A stretch of 64,000 nt of DNA from Pseudomonadota bacterium (GCA_020161655.1 JAIUPC010000017.1:299239-363238); one strand, 5' to 3'; shown: positions 29,655 to 41,052, counted from the stretch's first letter. The notes: generated by a model from the letters alone, not told the origin. Made by a program: numbers and translations.

Positions 29655-30674
29655 ATGGAACCCGATCCCACCCTTCGCCCCGCGCCCCAGCCCGAGGATC
29701 AGGACCGTTCCCTGCGCCCGCAGGCGCTGACCGATTTCGTCGGCCAGGAAGAGGCGCGCGCCAATCTCCGCGTGTTCATCGAAAGCGCGCGGCGGCGGGG
29801 CGAGGCGATGGACCATACGCTCTTCCACGGGCCGCCCGGCCTTGGCAAGACGACCCTCGCCCAGATCATGGCGAAAGAGCTTGGCGTCAACTTCCGCATG
29901 ACCTCCGGCCCGGTCCTTGCCCGCGCCGGCGACCTTGCCGCGATCCTGACCAATCTTGAGGCGCGGGATGTCCTCTTCATCGACGAGATTCACCGCCTGA
30001 ACCCGGTGGTCGAGGAAGTCCTCTACCCGGCGATGGAGGATTTCGAGCTTGACCTCGTGATCGGCGAAGGCCCCGCCGCCCGAACGGTGAGGATCGAGCT
30101 TCAGCCCTTCACCCTCGTCGGCGCCACGACGCGCCTCGGCCTCTTGACGACGCCGCTCCGCGACCGTTTCGGCATCCCGACCCGGCTCCAGTTCTACACG
30201 GTGCCGGAGTTGGACCACATCGTCGCGCGCGGCGCCCGGCTGATGGGCATTCCCGCCGACCCCGAAGGCACGCTGGAGATCGCCCGCCGGGCGCGCGGCA
30301 CGCCAAGGATCGCCGGGCGGCTTCTGCGCCGGGTTGCCGATTTCGCTCTGGTCGAAGGCGATGGTCGCCTCTCCCGCGCCATTGCCGACCTCGCGCTGAC
30401 CCGGCTCGGCGTCGACCACCTCGGCCTTGACGGCGCCGACCGGCGCTACCTGACGCTCATCGCCGAAAACTACGCCGGCGGGCCGGTGGGGGCGGAAACG
30501 CTCTCCGCCGCGCTTTCGGAAAGCCGCGACGCGATCGGGGAAGTGATCGAACCCTACCTCCTCCAGCAGGGCCTCATTCAGCGCACCCCGCGCGGGCGGA
30601 TGCTGGCCGGCAAGGCCTGGACCCATCTCGGCCTCGCGGCCCCGAAGACCATGGGCGATCTTTTCGGCAAGTAG
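29655..30674 (+). CDS. ruvB: Holliday junction DNA helicase RuvB
   Basis: A 339-residue AAA+ motor of branch migration. P-loop GPPGLGKT at 59-66, Walker B FIDEIH, sensor region [18 protein letters not shown] with the arginine finger, and a C-terminal winged helix ([18 protein letters not shown]). Length is normal. It forms the RuvABC complex with its operon partners. Confidence 0.97.
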   Translation: MEPDPTLRPAPQPEDQDRSLRPQALTDFVGQEEARANLRVFIESARRRGEAMDHTLFHGPPGLGKTTLAQIMAKELGVNFRMTSGPVLARAGDLAAILTNLEARDVLFIDEIHRLNPVVEEVLYPAMEDFELDLVIGEGPAARTVRIELQPFTLVGATTRLGLLTTPLRDRFGIPTRLQFYTVPELDHIVARGARLMGIPADPEGTLEIARRARGTPRIAGRLLRRVADFALVEGDGRLSRAIADLALTRLGVDHLGLDGADRRYLTLIAENYAGGPVGAETLSAALSESRDAIGEVIEPYLLQQGLIQRTPRGRMLAGKAWTHLGLAAPKTMGDLFGK

Positions 30675-30737
30675 CCGGCGCTTGACCGCCGCACACTTTC
30701 GCCGCAAGGGTCGCGGCGCGAAAAATGCAGGACACCG

Positions 30738-31367
30738 ATGATGACCGCCGACGAGGTTGCCCCCTTCTTCACCCGTGCGAACGGAGACTACGTCTTCGCC
30801 CGCTGGGAACGCCCGATCGTTCCGGTGGTCTTCGGTGTCGATGACGCGACGCTCGCCACCCTCAAGGGCGCAATCGAGACCATGGTCCGTCTCGCCGGGC
30901 ACCGGATGGCCGAGACCGACGCCGAACAGGGCGCCAACCTCATCGTCTTCTTCCTCAGGGACTGGGACGAACTTCTCACCGTCCCCGATCTCGACCGGCT
31001 GGTCGAGGGCCTTGGCCCCCTCGTCGCGCAGCTCGCCGCCGAAGGCGCCAACCAGTACCGCCATTTCCGGCTGGAAGAGAACGGCGCGATCCGCGCCTGC
31101 ATCGCCTTCCTGAAGGTCGAGGGCGACCTTGCCGAGCTGCCGGCGGAAACCGTGGCGCTCGGCCTTGCGGCGCAGATGATCCTTCTCTGGTCCGACACGG
31201 CGTTCCGCAATGCCTCGCCGCTTGCCCTTGCAGATGGCACGGCGATCCTGCGCCCCGATGTCGCAAACCTGATCCGCGCCGCCTATGACCCGGTGCTGCC
31301 CGTAGCTGCCCATGACCCAAGCCATGCACTCCGCCTCGCGGCGCGCCTCGGCCGGGCTCTCTTCTGA
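30738..31367 (+). CDS. Conserved protein of unknown function between ruvB and tol genes
   Basis: A 209-residue soluble, acidic protein without signal peptide or membrane segments. Recognisable internal segments are RANGDYVFARWERPIVPVVFG, ANQYRHFRLEENGAIRACIAFL and ILRPDVANLIRAAYDP, but I cannot assign a family. Two in-frame ATGs (30738, 30741) start it. It reads in the same direction as ruvB, 63 bases downstream, and may be co-transcribed. Its coding character is convincing. Confidence 0.75.
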   Translation: MMTADEVAPFFTRANGDYVFARWERPIVPVVFGVDDATLATLKGAIETMVRLAGHRMAETDAEQGANLIVFFLRDWDELLTVPDLDRLVEGLGPLVAQLAAEGANQYRHFRLEENGAIRACIAFLKVEGDLAELPAETVALGLAAQMILLWSDTAFRNASPLALADGTAILRPDVANLIRAAYDPVLPVAAHDPSHALRLAARLGRALF

Positions 31368-31375
31368 GCCCTCGG

Positions 31376-31433
31376 CCCTCTCTGTCCGAAAATACTCCCG
31401 CCGGAGGCATGCGGAGCCGCGCCCCGGCGCGGC
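31376..31433 (-). terminator. GC hairpin plus TATTTT-CGGACA tail downstream of the bactofilin gene (repeat copy 2)
   Basis: Reading on the minus strand after the bactofilin stop, GCCGCGCC-GG-GGCGCGGC (31416-31433) is followed by GCCTCCGGCGGGAGTATTTT (a small CTCC/GGAG hairpin and T-run) and CGGACAGAGAG. Its layout equals that after pckA and fhs and its sequence closely matches the segment inside ileS. It probably terminates the bactofilin transcript. Confidence 0.55.
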
Positions 31434-31484
31434 GACAGATAAGCGTGGCGCCGCAAGGTGCCTCCGCTTGTTCACTCAGCTGGA

Positions 31485-31796
31485 TCAGCCGGTGATCTGG
31501 ACCTTGCCGACCAGACGCGCGCCCTTTTCCGACGAGAGCGTCTGCGCCTTTACGTCCGCCTTCACCTCGGCGTTCTTCTCAAGCGAAAGTTCGGTGCACT
31601 CGATCTGCCCGGTATGGCGGCCCTGGATGCGCACCGCCCCGGCCGAGATCGCGCCCGTGACCTCGCCATTGGTGCTGACCGACACGCCCTTGGCCGAGAT
31701 GTCACCCTTCACCCGGCCCTTGACGTCGATGTCGCCGTCCTTGGAGGTGATGTTGCCGTCGATGATGAGGTCTTCCTCGATGACCGATTTCGTCAT
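31485..31796 (-). CDS. Bactofilin-family polymer-forming protein, minimal form
   Basis: A 103-residue protein consisting almost only of the bactofilin (DUF583) beta-helix: repeated hexad-like units such as DLIIDGNITSKDGDIDVKG, VSTNGEVTGAISAG and IQGRHTGQIECTELSLE. Bactofilins polymerise without nucleotides on the inner face of the membrane and organise cell-wall or stalk machinery. Terminal extensions are nearly absent. The start at 31796 has GGAG five bases upstream. It is divergent from ybgC. Confidence 0.85.
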   Translation of the reverse strand: MTKSVIEEDLIIDGNITSKDGDIDVKGRVKGDISAKGVSVSTNGEVTGAISAGAVRIQGRHTGQIECTELSLEKNAEVKADVKAQTLSSEKGARLVGKVQITG

Positions 31797-31962
31797 TGTC
31801 GCTCCTGCCCACGGGCTGTCATTCGTTTCCCCTTCGCTACAGGCAGCCGCGCGGCCTGCCAAGCGGACTTTGGCCGATCAGCGGGAAAAAGCCCAGGTTC
31901 CGGCCTTCTTGTCTCCGTCACGACCGCCCACTAGGCTGCCTCCGGTCACGAGGGACAACCCG

Positions 31963-32364
31963 ATGCGTCACGAATTCCCGATCCGGGTCTATTACGAGGA
32001 TACCGACCTTGGCGGCATCGTCTATTACGCCAACTACCTGAAATTCATCGAGCGGGCGCGCACCGAATGGGTCCGTGCGCTCGGCATCGACCAGACCCGG
32101 CTGAAGGCTGAGGAGGGCATCCTCTTCGCGGTGCGGCGGATCGAGGCCGATTACCTGAAACCGGCGCGGTTCGATGACGAGCTTGTCGTCGAGACAAGGT
32201 TCGAGGCCGCGACAGGGGCGCGGATCATGATCGAGCAGACCGTGCTCCGGCAGGGGGAGCGGCTCTTTCAGGCCCATGTCACGCTGGTCTGCCTGACCGA
32301 ATCCGGTCATGCGGCGCGTGTGCCGCCTTCGGTGCGCGCCAGGATCGTCCCCGCGTTGCACTGA
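31963..32364 (+). CDS. ybgC: Tol-Pal-associated acyl-CoA thioesterase YbgC
   Basis: A 133-residue hotdog-fold thioesterase. The catalytic motif YEDTDLGGIVYYANYL with its aspartates is at residues 11-26. YbgC hydrolyses short or malonyl-type acyl-CoA or acyl-ACP and is the usual first gene of the tol-pal cluster. 126 bases separate it from tolQ, where a separate promoter is visible. Confidence 0.93.
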   Translation: MRHEFPIRVYYEDTDLGGIVYYANYLKFIERARTEWVRALGIDQTRLKAEEGILFAVRRIEADYLKPARFDDELVVETRFEAATGARIMIEQTVLRQGERLFQAHVTLVCLTESGHAARVPPSVRARIVPALH

Positions 32365-32410
32365 TCCGGGCAATGTTTCGCCCCGTTACAGGGGGGGTCA
32401 CGCAGATATG

Positions 32411-32440
32411 TTGGCATTCCCCCTAAAAGCCGGTTAGAAT
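32411..32440 (+). promoter_or_regulatory. Putative sigma-70 promoter of tolQRAB
   Basis: TTGGCA (32411-32416), an 18-base spacer and TAGAAT (32435-32440) lie about 50 bases upstream of tolQ; with a 17-base spacer the -10 reads TTAGAA. Both hexamers are strong for this high-GC genome and the location in the ybgC-tolQ gap is right. Confidence 0.5.
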
Positions 32441-32490
32441 CGCTGCTAATAGGGCCGCGAAAGACGGCCCACAACGGCGAGCAGACATTC

Positions 32491-33189
32491 ATGGACACCC
32501 AAACCCTAGCGACGACGGCGCAGGATATCGACTTTTCCCTGCTGGCGCTTTTCTGGCGCGCCTCGTTCATCGTCAAACTGGTGATGCTTCTTCTGACCGT
32601 GGCCAGTTTCTGGTCCTGGGCGATCATCGTGCAGAAGTTCATCGCCTACCGGCAGGCCCGGCAAGAGGCCGCGATCTTCGACCGCGCCTTCTGGTCTGGC
32701 GAGCCCCTGGATGAGCTTTTCGACCAGATCGGCGCGCAGCCCGATGGGGCGAGCGAGCGGATCTTCGCCTCGGGCATGGTCGAATGGCGCCGCAGCCACC
32801 GGCAGGATGGTGAGCTGATCGCCGGCGCGCAGGCGCGGATCGACCGCTCGATGGACGTGGCCATCGCCAAGGCGACCGAAAGCCTCACGGGCGGATTGCC
32901 CTTCCTTGCCACGGTCGGTTCGACCGCGCCCTTCATCGGGCTATTCGGCACGGTCTGGGGCATCAAGGTCGCCTTCGAGCAGATCGCGATTTCGCAGAAC
33001 ACCTCGCTTGCCGTCGTGGCCCCCGGCATCGCCGAGGCGCTGGTGGCAACAGCACTTGGTCTTGTCGCGGCGATCCCGGCGGTCATCTTCTACAACAAGC
33101 TCTCGACCGACAGCGACCGCATCATCGCCGGATATGAGGCTTTCGCCGACGAATTCGCCACGATCCTGTCGCGCCAACTGGACGTCTGA
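32491..33189 (+). CDS. tolQ: Tol-Pal system proton-channel subunit TolQ
   Basis: A 232-residue MotA/TolQ/ExbB family protein with three membrane helices (about 25-48, 140-165 and 175-200). The family motif LATVGSTAPFIGLFGTVWGI runs into the second helix and TALGLVAAIPAVIFYN is the third. With TolR it uses the proton gradient to energise TolA during envelope constriction at division. It is followed three bases later by tolR. Confidence 0.95.
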   Translation: MDTQTLATTAQDIDFSLLALFWRASFIVKLVMLLLTVASFWSWAIIVQKFIAYRQARQEAAIFDRAFWSGEPLDELFDQIGAQPDGASERIFASGMVEWRRSHRQDGELIAGAQARIDRSMDVAIAKATESLTGGLPFLATVGSTAPFIGLFGTVWGIKVAFEQIAISQNTSLAVVAPGIAEALVATALGLVAAIPAVIFYNKLSTDSDRIIAGYEAFADEFATILSRQLDV

Positions 33190-33192
33190 GCC

Positions 33193-33672
33193 ATGGGGGC
33201 AGGGGTCATCAAGGGCGGTCGCGGCGGCGGGCACCGCCGGCGCGGTTCGCGCGGCAAGGCTGCCGTCATGTCGGAGATCAACGTCACGCCCTTCGTGGAC
33301 GTGATGCTGGTGCTTCTCATCATCTTCATGGTGGCCGCACCGCTTCTGACGGTGGGCGTGCCTTTGGAACTGCCGAAGACGGCGGCGCAGGCAGTCGCGA
33401 CCGAACAGGAAGAGCCGCTGACCATCTCCATCCAGGAAGACGGCAGCCTGTCGATCCAGAACACGCCCGTCGCCGAGGCGGAGCTTATCGGCCGCCTGCA
33501 GGCCATCGCCGCCGAGAGGACGAGTGACAAGCTCTTCCTCAGGGCCGACGGGCGCATTCCCTATGAGCGTGTGGTGCAGGTGATGGGCGCGCTCAACGCG
33601 GCCAGCTTCTCCAACATCACGCTTGTCACCGACGCCGGCGGGCCGAACTTCGGCGGGCAGGCGACAAACTAA
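33193..33672 (+). CDS. tolR: Tol-Pal system subunit TolR
   Basis: A 159-residue ExbD/TolR protein. A glycine- and arginine-rich cytoplasmic start leads to one membrane helix containing the proton-carrying aspartate in INVTPFVDVMLVLLIIFMV, followed by a periplasmic domain ending with DAGGPNFGGQ. It forms the motor with TolQ. Confidence 0.95.
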   Translation: MGAGVIKGGRGGGHRRRGSRGKAAVMSEINVTPFVDVMLVLLIIFMVAAPLLTVGVPLELPKTAAQAVATEQEEPLTISIQEDGSLSIQNTPVAEAELIGRLQAIAAERTSDKLFLRADGRIPYERVVQVMGALNAASFSNITLVTDAGGPNFGGQATN

Positions 33673-33688
33673 GGGGGCATCGGGGCGG

Positions 33689-34879
33689 ATGCCCATGGAG
33701 CGGTCAGAGCGCATCGGCATGATGGTCTCGGGGGGTGCGCATGCGGGCGCCATCCTCTGGCTCCTCATTGGCGGGGTGTTCTTTTCGCATGACATGCCGC
33801 CGCCGGTCGCGACGGCGGAAGTTTCGCTGATGTCGCAGTCGCAGTTCGACGCGATGGTCGCCGCCGCCCCCAAGGCCACGACCGAGGCGCCGCCGCAGCC
33901 CTCGCTGCCGGACCCCGCCGCGACCGAGCCGACACCTCCCACGGCGGAGCCTGCCCCGGAACCCGCGCCGCAGCCAGAGCCGGAGCCGCAGCCGGAACCC
34001 GACCCGAGCCCGGACGTGACCGAGCTGACGCCGCCCGACGCCCAGGTCGAGGATACCCCGCCAACCCCGCCAGCGCCGCCGATCGAATCCTCGGCCCCCG
34101 AAGTCGTGACGCCCGAGGCGCAGCCGAAGCCAGCCGATATCGTGGCACCCGACCCGACCACGGCGCCCGACCAGCCCGCCGACGTGGCCCCCGATGCCGT
34201 GGCCGAAACGACGCCCGATCCGGCGGCGGAACCCTTGCCGGAACCCGTGACAGAGGCTGCCGCGCCGAAGGAAACCGGGGATGTGCTGAAGACCGAGGAG
34301 AACAAGGACAGGGTTGCATCCGCCGCGCCGCCGAAATCGGTCCGGCCGAAGAGCAAGCCGCCGAAACCGGTCAAGCCTGCTCCGGTCGAGGATGCGCCGC
34401 CCGCCGAGACGCCCGCGCCCGAGCCGACGGAAACCGCTGCCGCTGCCGAGCCGGCCGAAACTCCCGACACTGCCTTGAACGATGCCCTGGCCGAGGCGAT
34501 GGCCGGTGCTGCATCCGAGGAACCCGCGCCCGGCACTGGCACGGCAGACAGCGGCCCGCCGATGACCGGGGGCGAGAAGGATGCGCTCGTCATCGCCGTC
34601 AAGCAGTGCTGGAACGTCGGATCGCTTTCGACCGATGCGCTCAACACGGTGGTGACTGTCGGCGTCAGCATGGACCAGTCCGGCAAGCCCGTCTCCGGCT
34701 CGATCCGCATGATCGGCTATGAAGGCGGCAGCGAGGCCTCGGCCCAGCAGGCCTATGAGGCCGGTCGCCGTGCCATCATCCGCTGCGGCCAGAACGGCTT
34801 TCCGCTGCCGCCCGAGAAATACGCCCAATGGCAGGAGGTGGAGATCACCTTCGACCCAGAACAGATGAGGATGCGATGA
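33689..34879 (+). CDS. tolA: TolA, energy-transducing periplasm-spanning protein
   Basis: About 396 residues: a cytoplasmic stub, one membrane helix ([17 protein letters not shown]), a very long linker of roughly 250 residues dominated by Pro, Glu and Ala with PEP/QPEPE-type repeats, and a C-terminal TonB-like domain ([18 protein letters not shown] onward to FDPEQM). It links the TolQR motor to TolB and Pal. Proteobacterial TolA often has a long alpha-helical middle; here the middle is proline-rich, more like TonB. ATGs at 33689 and 33695 are both possible starts. It overlaps a possible early tolB start by four bases. Confidence 0.9.
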   Translation: MPMERSERIGMMVSGGAHAGAILWLLIGGVFFSHDMPPPVATAEVSLMSQSQFDAMVAAAPKATTEAPPQPSLPDPAATEPTPPTAEPAPEPAPQPEPEPQPEPDPSPDVTELTPPDAQVEDTPPTPPAPPIESSAPEVVTPEAQPKPADIVAPDPTTAPDQPADVAPDAVAETTPDPAAEPLPEPVTEAAAPKETGDVLKTEENKDRVASAAPPKSVRPKSKPPKPVKPAPVEDAPPAETPAPEPTETAAAAEPAETPDTALNDALAEAMAGAASEEPAPGTGTADSGPPMTGGEKDALVIAVKQCWNVGSLSTDALNTVVTVGVSMDQSGKPVSGSIRMIGYEGGSEASAQQAYEAGRRAIIRCGQNGFPLPPEKYAQWQEVEITFDPEQMRMR

Positions 34880-34938
34880 CACCGACCCTCGCCTTGAACA
34901 CCCAAAGTCCCCGTAACGATCCCAGAGAAGGGAATGTC

Positions 34939-36267
34939 ATGACCTTCATCCGCTCACTTTGCATTGCACTTGCCCTCACCGGCGTCGCGGCGTCCACCGC
35001 CAGCGGCCAGGACGGCCCCTTGCGCATCACCATTACCGATGGCGTGATCGAGCCCCTGCCCTTCGCGGCACCGGTCTTCGTCGCCGAAAATTCCGGCGCA
35101 GCGGAAATTGCGCAACGGATCACCCAGGTGGTGGCCGCCGATCTCGCCGGCACCGGGCTTTTCCGCGAAATCCCGCCCTCGGCCTTCATCAGCCCGGTGA
35201 CGAGCTTCGACGCCCCCGTCGCCTATGCCGACTGGAAGGCGATCAATGCCCAGGCGCTCATCACCGGGGCGGTGTCGGCCGGATCGGACGGTCGGGTGAA
35301 CGTCAAGTTCCGGCTCTATGACGTCTTTTCCGGCGCCCCTCTTGGCGAGGGCATGCAGTTCGGCGGCGGGCAGGGCGACTGGCGGCGCATCGCGCACAAG
35401 GTGGCCGACCAGATCTATGGCCGGATCACCGGCGAAGGCCCGTATTTCGACAGCCGCGTCGTTTATGTCTCGGAAAGCGGTCCGAAGGATGCGCGGCTGA
35501 AGCGCCTCGCGATCATGGATTATGACGGCGCCAATGTGCAGTACCTGACGGACAGCTCGACCATCGTGCTGGCGCCGCGCTTCTCGCCGGGTGGCGACCG
35601 CATCCTCTATACCTCGTTCGAGACGGGCTTCCCCCGGATCAAGATGATGGACCTTGCGAGCGTCTCATCGAAGGCACTGGCCGATCTTCAGGGCAACATG
35701 ACCTTCGCTCCGCGCTTCTCGCCCGATGGCGGGACGGTCGTGTTCTCGGTCTCGCAGGACGGCAATACCGACCTCTATTCGATGGGCCTGTCCTCGGGAC
35801 AGACCGCGCGGCTGACCAATGCTCCCTCGATCGAGACGGCACCGTCCTTTTCGCCGGACGGCAGCCAGATCGTGTTCGAGAGCGACCGTTCCGGAAACCA
35901 GCAGCTTTACGTCATGCCCGCCGGCGGCGGCGAAGCGACGCGGATCAGCTTCGGCGAGGGCCGCTACGGCACCCCGGTCTGGAGCCCGCGCGGCGACATG
36001 GTGGCCTTCACCAAGCAGAACGCCGGGCGATTCCACATCGGCGTGATGCGGACCGACGGGTCGGAGGAGCGGCTGCTCACCTCCTCGTTCCTTGACGAAG
36101 GCCCGACCTGGGCGCCGAACGGGCGCGTCATCATGTTCACCCGCGAGGGCGCGGGCGCGGGCGGGGCGGCGCAGCTTTTCTACGTCGACATCTCGGGGCG
36201 GAACCTGACGGCGGTGCCGATGGAAGGTGGCGCCTCCGACCCGGCCTGGTCGCCGCTTCTGCCGTAG
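34939..36267 (+). CDS. tolB: TolB periplasmic beta-propeller protein
   Basis: A 442-residue secreted protein. A signal peptide ([23 protein letters not shown]) is followed by the N-terminal TolB domain and a six-bladed propeller of PD40 repeats, seen as recurring APRFSPDG / [17 protein letters not shown] / TPVWSPRGD segments. It binds Pal and TolA. The ATG at 34939 is chosen because AAGGGA precedes it and the signal peptide begins there; an upstream ATG at 34876 overlaps the tolA stop. Confidence 0.95.
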   Translation: MTFIRSLCIALALTGVAASTASGQDGPLRITITDGVIEPLPFAAPVFVAENSGAAEIAQRITQVVAADLAGTGLFREIPPSAFISPVTSFDAPVAYADWKAINAQALITGAVSAGSDGRVNVKFRLYDVFSGAPLGEGMQFGGGQGDWRRIAHKVADQIYGRITGEGPYFDSRVVYVSESGPKDARLKRLAIMDYDGANVQYLTDSSTIVLAPRFSPGGDRILYTSFETGFPRIKMMDLASVSSKALADLQGNMTFAPRFSPDGGTVVFSVSQDGNTDLYSMGLSSGQTARLTNAPSIETAPSFSPDGSQIVFESDRSGNQQLYVMPAGGGEATRISFGEGRYGTPVWSPRGDMVAFTKQNAGRFHIGVMRTDGSEERLLTSSFLDEGPTWAPNGRVIMFTREGAGAGGAAQLFYVDISGRNLTAVPMEGGASDPAWSPLLP

Positions 36268-36371
36268 GATGGACAATATTGCCCATCCTGCCCATCCGAC
36301 CGGACGTTTCCAAAAGCCGAACCCGATGCTACTGTAACGGCCATCGAGCCAACAAAAAGGCGGTAAACCCG

Positions 36372-36893
36372 ATGAACAAACTGACTTCCCTGCTTCTCGT
36401 GGCCAGCGTTCTCGCGCTTGCGGCCTGCAACAACCCGAACAAATACGGCGCCAATGGCGGTGCAGGCGGCGCGGGTGGCGTTGGCGGCATCAACCAGGGC
36501 GGCCTCGGCGACCCGAACGACCCGAACTCCATCGCCTATTTTAACCAGACCATCGGCGACCGCGTACAATTCGCCGTCGACCAGTCGACACTGTCGCCGC
36601 AGGCGCAGATGACCCTGACGCAGCAAGCCAGCTGGCTGAACTCGCATCCGAATTACACCGCCATCATCGAAGGCCATGCCGACGAACAGGGCACCCGCGA
36701 ATACAACCTCGCGCTTGGCGACCGCCGCGCCAATGCGGCGAAGAACTATCTGGTCGCGCAAGGCGTTGGCACCAACCGGCTCCAGACCGTGTCCTACGGC
36801 AAGGAACGCCCGCTCGCCGTCTGTTCGGATGAGCAGTGCTATACGCAGAACCGCCGTGCCGTGACGGTGCTTGGCGCCGCCGGCGGCGTCTGA
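36372..36893 (+). CDS. pal: Peptidoglycan-associated lipoprotein Pal
   Basis: A 173-residue outer-membrane lipoprotein: lipobox LAAC with Cys19, a glycine-rich linker ([17 protein letters not shown]), and an OmpA-type peptidoglycan-binding domain with IIEGHADEQGTREYNLALGDRRA. It anchors the outer membrane to the wall and is moved by the Tol motor. cpoB follows 10 bases later; 104 bases lie before it without a clear promoter. Confidence 0.96.
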   Translation: MNKLTSLLLVASVLALAACNNPNKYGANGGAGGAGGVGGINQGGLGDPNDPNSIAYFNQTIGDRVQFAVDQSTLSPQAQMTLTQQASWLNSHPNYTAIIEGHADEQGTREYNLALGDRRANAAKNYLVAQGVGTNRLQTVSYGKERPLAVCSDEQCYTQNRRAVTVLGAAGGV

Positions 36894-36903
36894 GGCGCTG
36901 CGC

Positions 36904-37752
36904 ATGAGGCGGATGCTTCTTCTCTGTGCAGCACTGGCAGTAATGCCGGTCGCCGCCATGGCGCAGGACAAGGCCAGTACGCTTGCGGATATCCGCACGC
37001 AACTGTCCCAGCTTGCCGCCGATCTTCAGGCGCTCCGGTCGCAATTGGTCGAGGGCGGGGCGCCGGCGATGCAGGCGGCCGGGGGGGCATCCGCGCTTGA
37101 CCGGATGAATGCGATGGAGGCTGAGCTGTCGCGGCTCACCTCGCAAACCGAACAGGTGCAGAACCAGGTCAACCGGGTCGTTGCAGACGGCACCAACCGG
37201 ATCGGCGACTTGGAATTCCGGCTTTGCGAGCTGGAAGAGGGCTGTGATCCGGCGAACCTGCCGATCACCCAAAGCCTCGGGGGCGCGCCCGCCGGCGGCG
37301 CCCAGGGGGCGGCCCCGGTTGTCACCACCCAGCCCGCGACGGGTGGGGGGGAAGCCAAACCGGAACTCGCGGTGGCGGAACAGGCGGACTATGATCGGGC
37401 GAAGGCGGCGCTCGATTCCGGTGACTTTCAAGGCGCCGCTGACAAGTTTGCGGCCTTTGGCCAAGCCTATCCGGGCAGCCCCCTGACCGGCGAGGCGCAG
37501 TATCTGCGTGGCGAGGCGCTGGAAAAGATCGGTGATACCGCCAATGCGGCGCGCGCCTATCTGCAGGCGTTTTCGGGTGCGCCAAATGGCCCGCGCGCCC
37601 CGGCGGCGCTTCTAAGGCTTGGCGCGACACTTGGCGCTCTTGGCCAGACGCAGGAGGCCTGCGTGACGCTGGGCGAGGTCGGAACGCGTTTTCCGGCCGC
37701 ACCCGAGACGGTCGAAGCGCAGGCGAGCATGCGCAACCTGAACTGCCAGTGA
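36904..37752 (+). CDS. cpoB: Tol-Pal system protein CpoB (YbgF)
   Basis: A 282-residue periplasmic protein with signal peptide (MRRMLLLCAALAVMPVAAMA), an N-terminal coiled-coil trimerisation region with many Gln/Leu/Ala (about 22-100) containing a possible CELEEGC disulfide segment, a Gly/Pro linker and a C-terminal TPR domain (YDRAKAALDSGDFQGAADKF, YLRGEALEKIGDTANAARAY). CpoB couples Tol-driven constriction to peptidoglycan synthesis. The stop overlaps the GTG start of tilS. Confidence 0.93.
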   Translation: MRRMLLLCAALAVMPVAAMAQDKASTLADIRTQLSQLAADLQALRSQLVEGGAPAMQAAGGASALDRMNAMEAELSRLTSQTEQVQNQVNRVVADGTNRIGDLEFRLCELEEGCDPANLPITQSLGGAPAGGAQGAAPVVTTQPATGGGEAKPELAVAEQADYDRAKAALDSGDFQGAADKFAAFGQAYPGSPLTGEAQYLRGEALEKIGDTANAARAYLQAFSGAPNGPRAPAALLRLGATLGALGQTQEACVTLGEVGTRFPAAPETVEAQASMRNLNCQ

Positions 37753-39017
37753 CCGGGACGGGCTGGCCGCAGTCGGAAGGCGAAGACGCCTTCCTTCTGC
37801 ATCCGCCTGAGTTGACTTACCCCGGCGGATGGCCCGGCTCTATTGGCATTGCGGTATCTGGCGGCAGCGACTCCATGGCGCTGCTGCATCTCTTTGCGCG
37901 GATTCAGAGCCATCGCGGTGGCACCCTCCGCGCCGTCACGGTTGACCACCGGCTCCGCCCGGAAGCGGCGGATGAGGCCCGGTTCGTGGCGCGCTTCTGC
38001 GCCGCGCTCGGAGTGGCCCACGACACCCTCGTCTGGAAACATGGTGCCATCGCGGGCAACCTTCAGGATCAGGCCCGGCGCGCCCGCTATTCCCTCATCG
38101 CCGACTGGGCGCGTGCGGCGGGTATCGGCGATGTCGTCCTGGGCCACACCGCAAACGATCAGGCCGAGACCTTCCTGATGGGTCTTGCCCGCGAAGCGGG
38201 CCTCGACGGCCTTTCCGGGATGCGGCGCAGCTGGACCGACCGTGGCATCCGCTGGGCGCGGCCCTATCTCGCGACGCCGCGCAACGACCTGCGCGCCTAT
38301 CTTGTCCGCCACGGCATCACCTGGGTCGAGGACCCGTCGAATGCCGATGACCGCTACCAGCGGGTGAAAGCCCGGCGGGCGCTGGAGGCCTTAGCGCCCC
38401 TCGGCATCACCGCAGAGGGGCTGGCGGGGGTTGCGACAAACCTCGCCATGGCGCGTGCAGATCTTGTGCAGATGGCGGTAGAGGCCACCCAACGCATCGC
38501 CCGAACCAGTGCGGGCGAAGTGGTCTTCGATCTGGGTCAATGGAAGCGCACCGGCCTCGATACCCAGCGCCGGCTGCTGATTGCTGCGCTCCGCTGGGTG
38601 TCCTCCACCGACTACGCCCCGCGCGCGGAACAGATCGCACGGCTTGAGACGGCGATCAGGCAGGGCAGGGATGCCACGCTGGCAGGCTGCAAGGTGAAGG
38701 TGAGCACGGCCGAATTGCGCGTTGCCCGCGAACCGAAAGCCGTCGCGGGGTTCGAATGCCCGACCGATGCGGTCTGGGACAGGCGCTGGCGTCTGACCGG
38801 CCTGCATGATCCCACCCTTCGCATCTGCGCTCTCGGCGCGCTGGGTCTCAGCGCCTGCAAGGACTGGCATGCAACCGGGTTCAGCCGCGCCGCTCTCATC
38901 GCATCACCAGCAATCTGGCGGGGCGAAGACCTGATTGCGGCCCCTCTGGCAGGCAAGGCGAACGGCTGGATGGCGGAAATCGTCACACCCTTCCCTCAAG
39001 CTGTCTTATCGCATTGA
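37749..39017 (+). CDS. tilS: tRNA(Ile)-lysidine synthase TilS
   Basis: A 422-residue N-type ATP-pyrophosphatase with P-loop motif SGGSDSM at about 37-43 and the adjacent LGHTANDQAETFLM. It changes C34 to lysidine in the AUA-reading tRNA-Ile, giving it isoleucine specificity, so it is functionally tied to ileS elsewhere in the window. The GTG start overlaps cpoB. Fusion-like operon position between cpoB and ftsH is common in this group. Confidence 0.95.
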   Translation: MTGTGWPQSEGEDAFLLHPPELTYPGGWPGSIGIAVSGGSDSMALLHLFARIQSHRGGTLRAVTVDHRLRPEAADEARFVARFCAALGVAHDTLVWKHGAIAGNLQDQARRARYSLIADWARAAGIGDVVLGHTANDQAETFLMGLAREAGLDGLSGMRRSWTDRGIRWARPYLATPRNDLRAYLVRHGITWVEDPSNADDRYQRVKARRALEALAPLGITAEGLAGVATNLAMARADLVQMAVEATQRIARTSAGEVVFDLGQWKRTGLDTQRRLLIAALRWVSSTDYAPRAEQIARLETAIRQGRDATLAGCKVKVSTAELRVAREPKAVAGFECPTDAVWDRRWRLTGLHDPTLRICALGALGLSACKDWHATGFSRAALIASPAIWRGEDLIAAPLAGKANGWMAEIVTPFPQAVLSH

Positions 39018-39041
39018 ACCCGGCCCACTAATCTCTATTTT
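39014..39041 (+). promoter_or_regulatory. Putative promoter of ftsH overlapping the tilS stop
   Basis: TTGAAC (39014-39019) and TATTTT (39036-39041) are separated by 16 bases, a good sigma-70-like pair. The same bases also roughly fit a heat-shock (sigma-32) layout, CATTGAA and CTCTATTT with a 14-base gap, which would suit ftsH. I cannot choose between them. Confidence 0.45.
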
Positions 39042-39097
39042 AGAGGAAAGGCCGCGCCGCAGGCTATGCGGACGGTCGTCGTTTGGAGGAAGTCCCT

Positions 39098-41026
<1,929 letters not shown>

Positions 41027-41052
41027 GGCGGAGTTGAACGGACGAAGCGATT

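Noticed and set aside
28443-31475. A 1010-codon open frame on the minus strand across ruvCAB
   Set aside because: It is antisense to four convincing genes with motifs; long open frames opposite genes are usual at this GC content, and the translation (many Arg, Gly, His) matches no family.
34000-34260. Tandem GC-rich repeats that might suggest a repeat array
   Set aside because: They are codons of the TolA linker; there are no constant repeats with unique spacers, so no CRISPR.
33704-34882. Arg/Gly-rich minus-strand frame opposite tolA
   Set aside because: It is caused by the proline/glutamate repeats of tolA read in reverse.
38750-38770. GGGGTTCGAATGCCC resembling a tRNA T-arm
   Set aside because: It lies within tilS coding sequence and no acceptor, D or anticodon arms are found around it.
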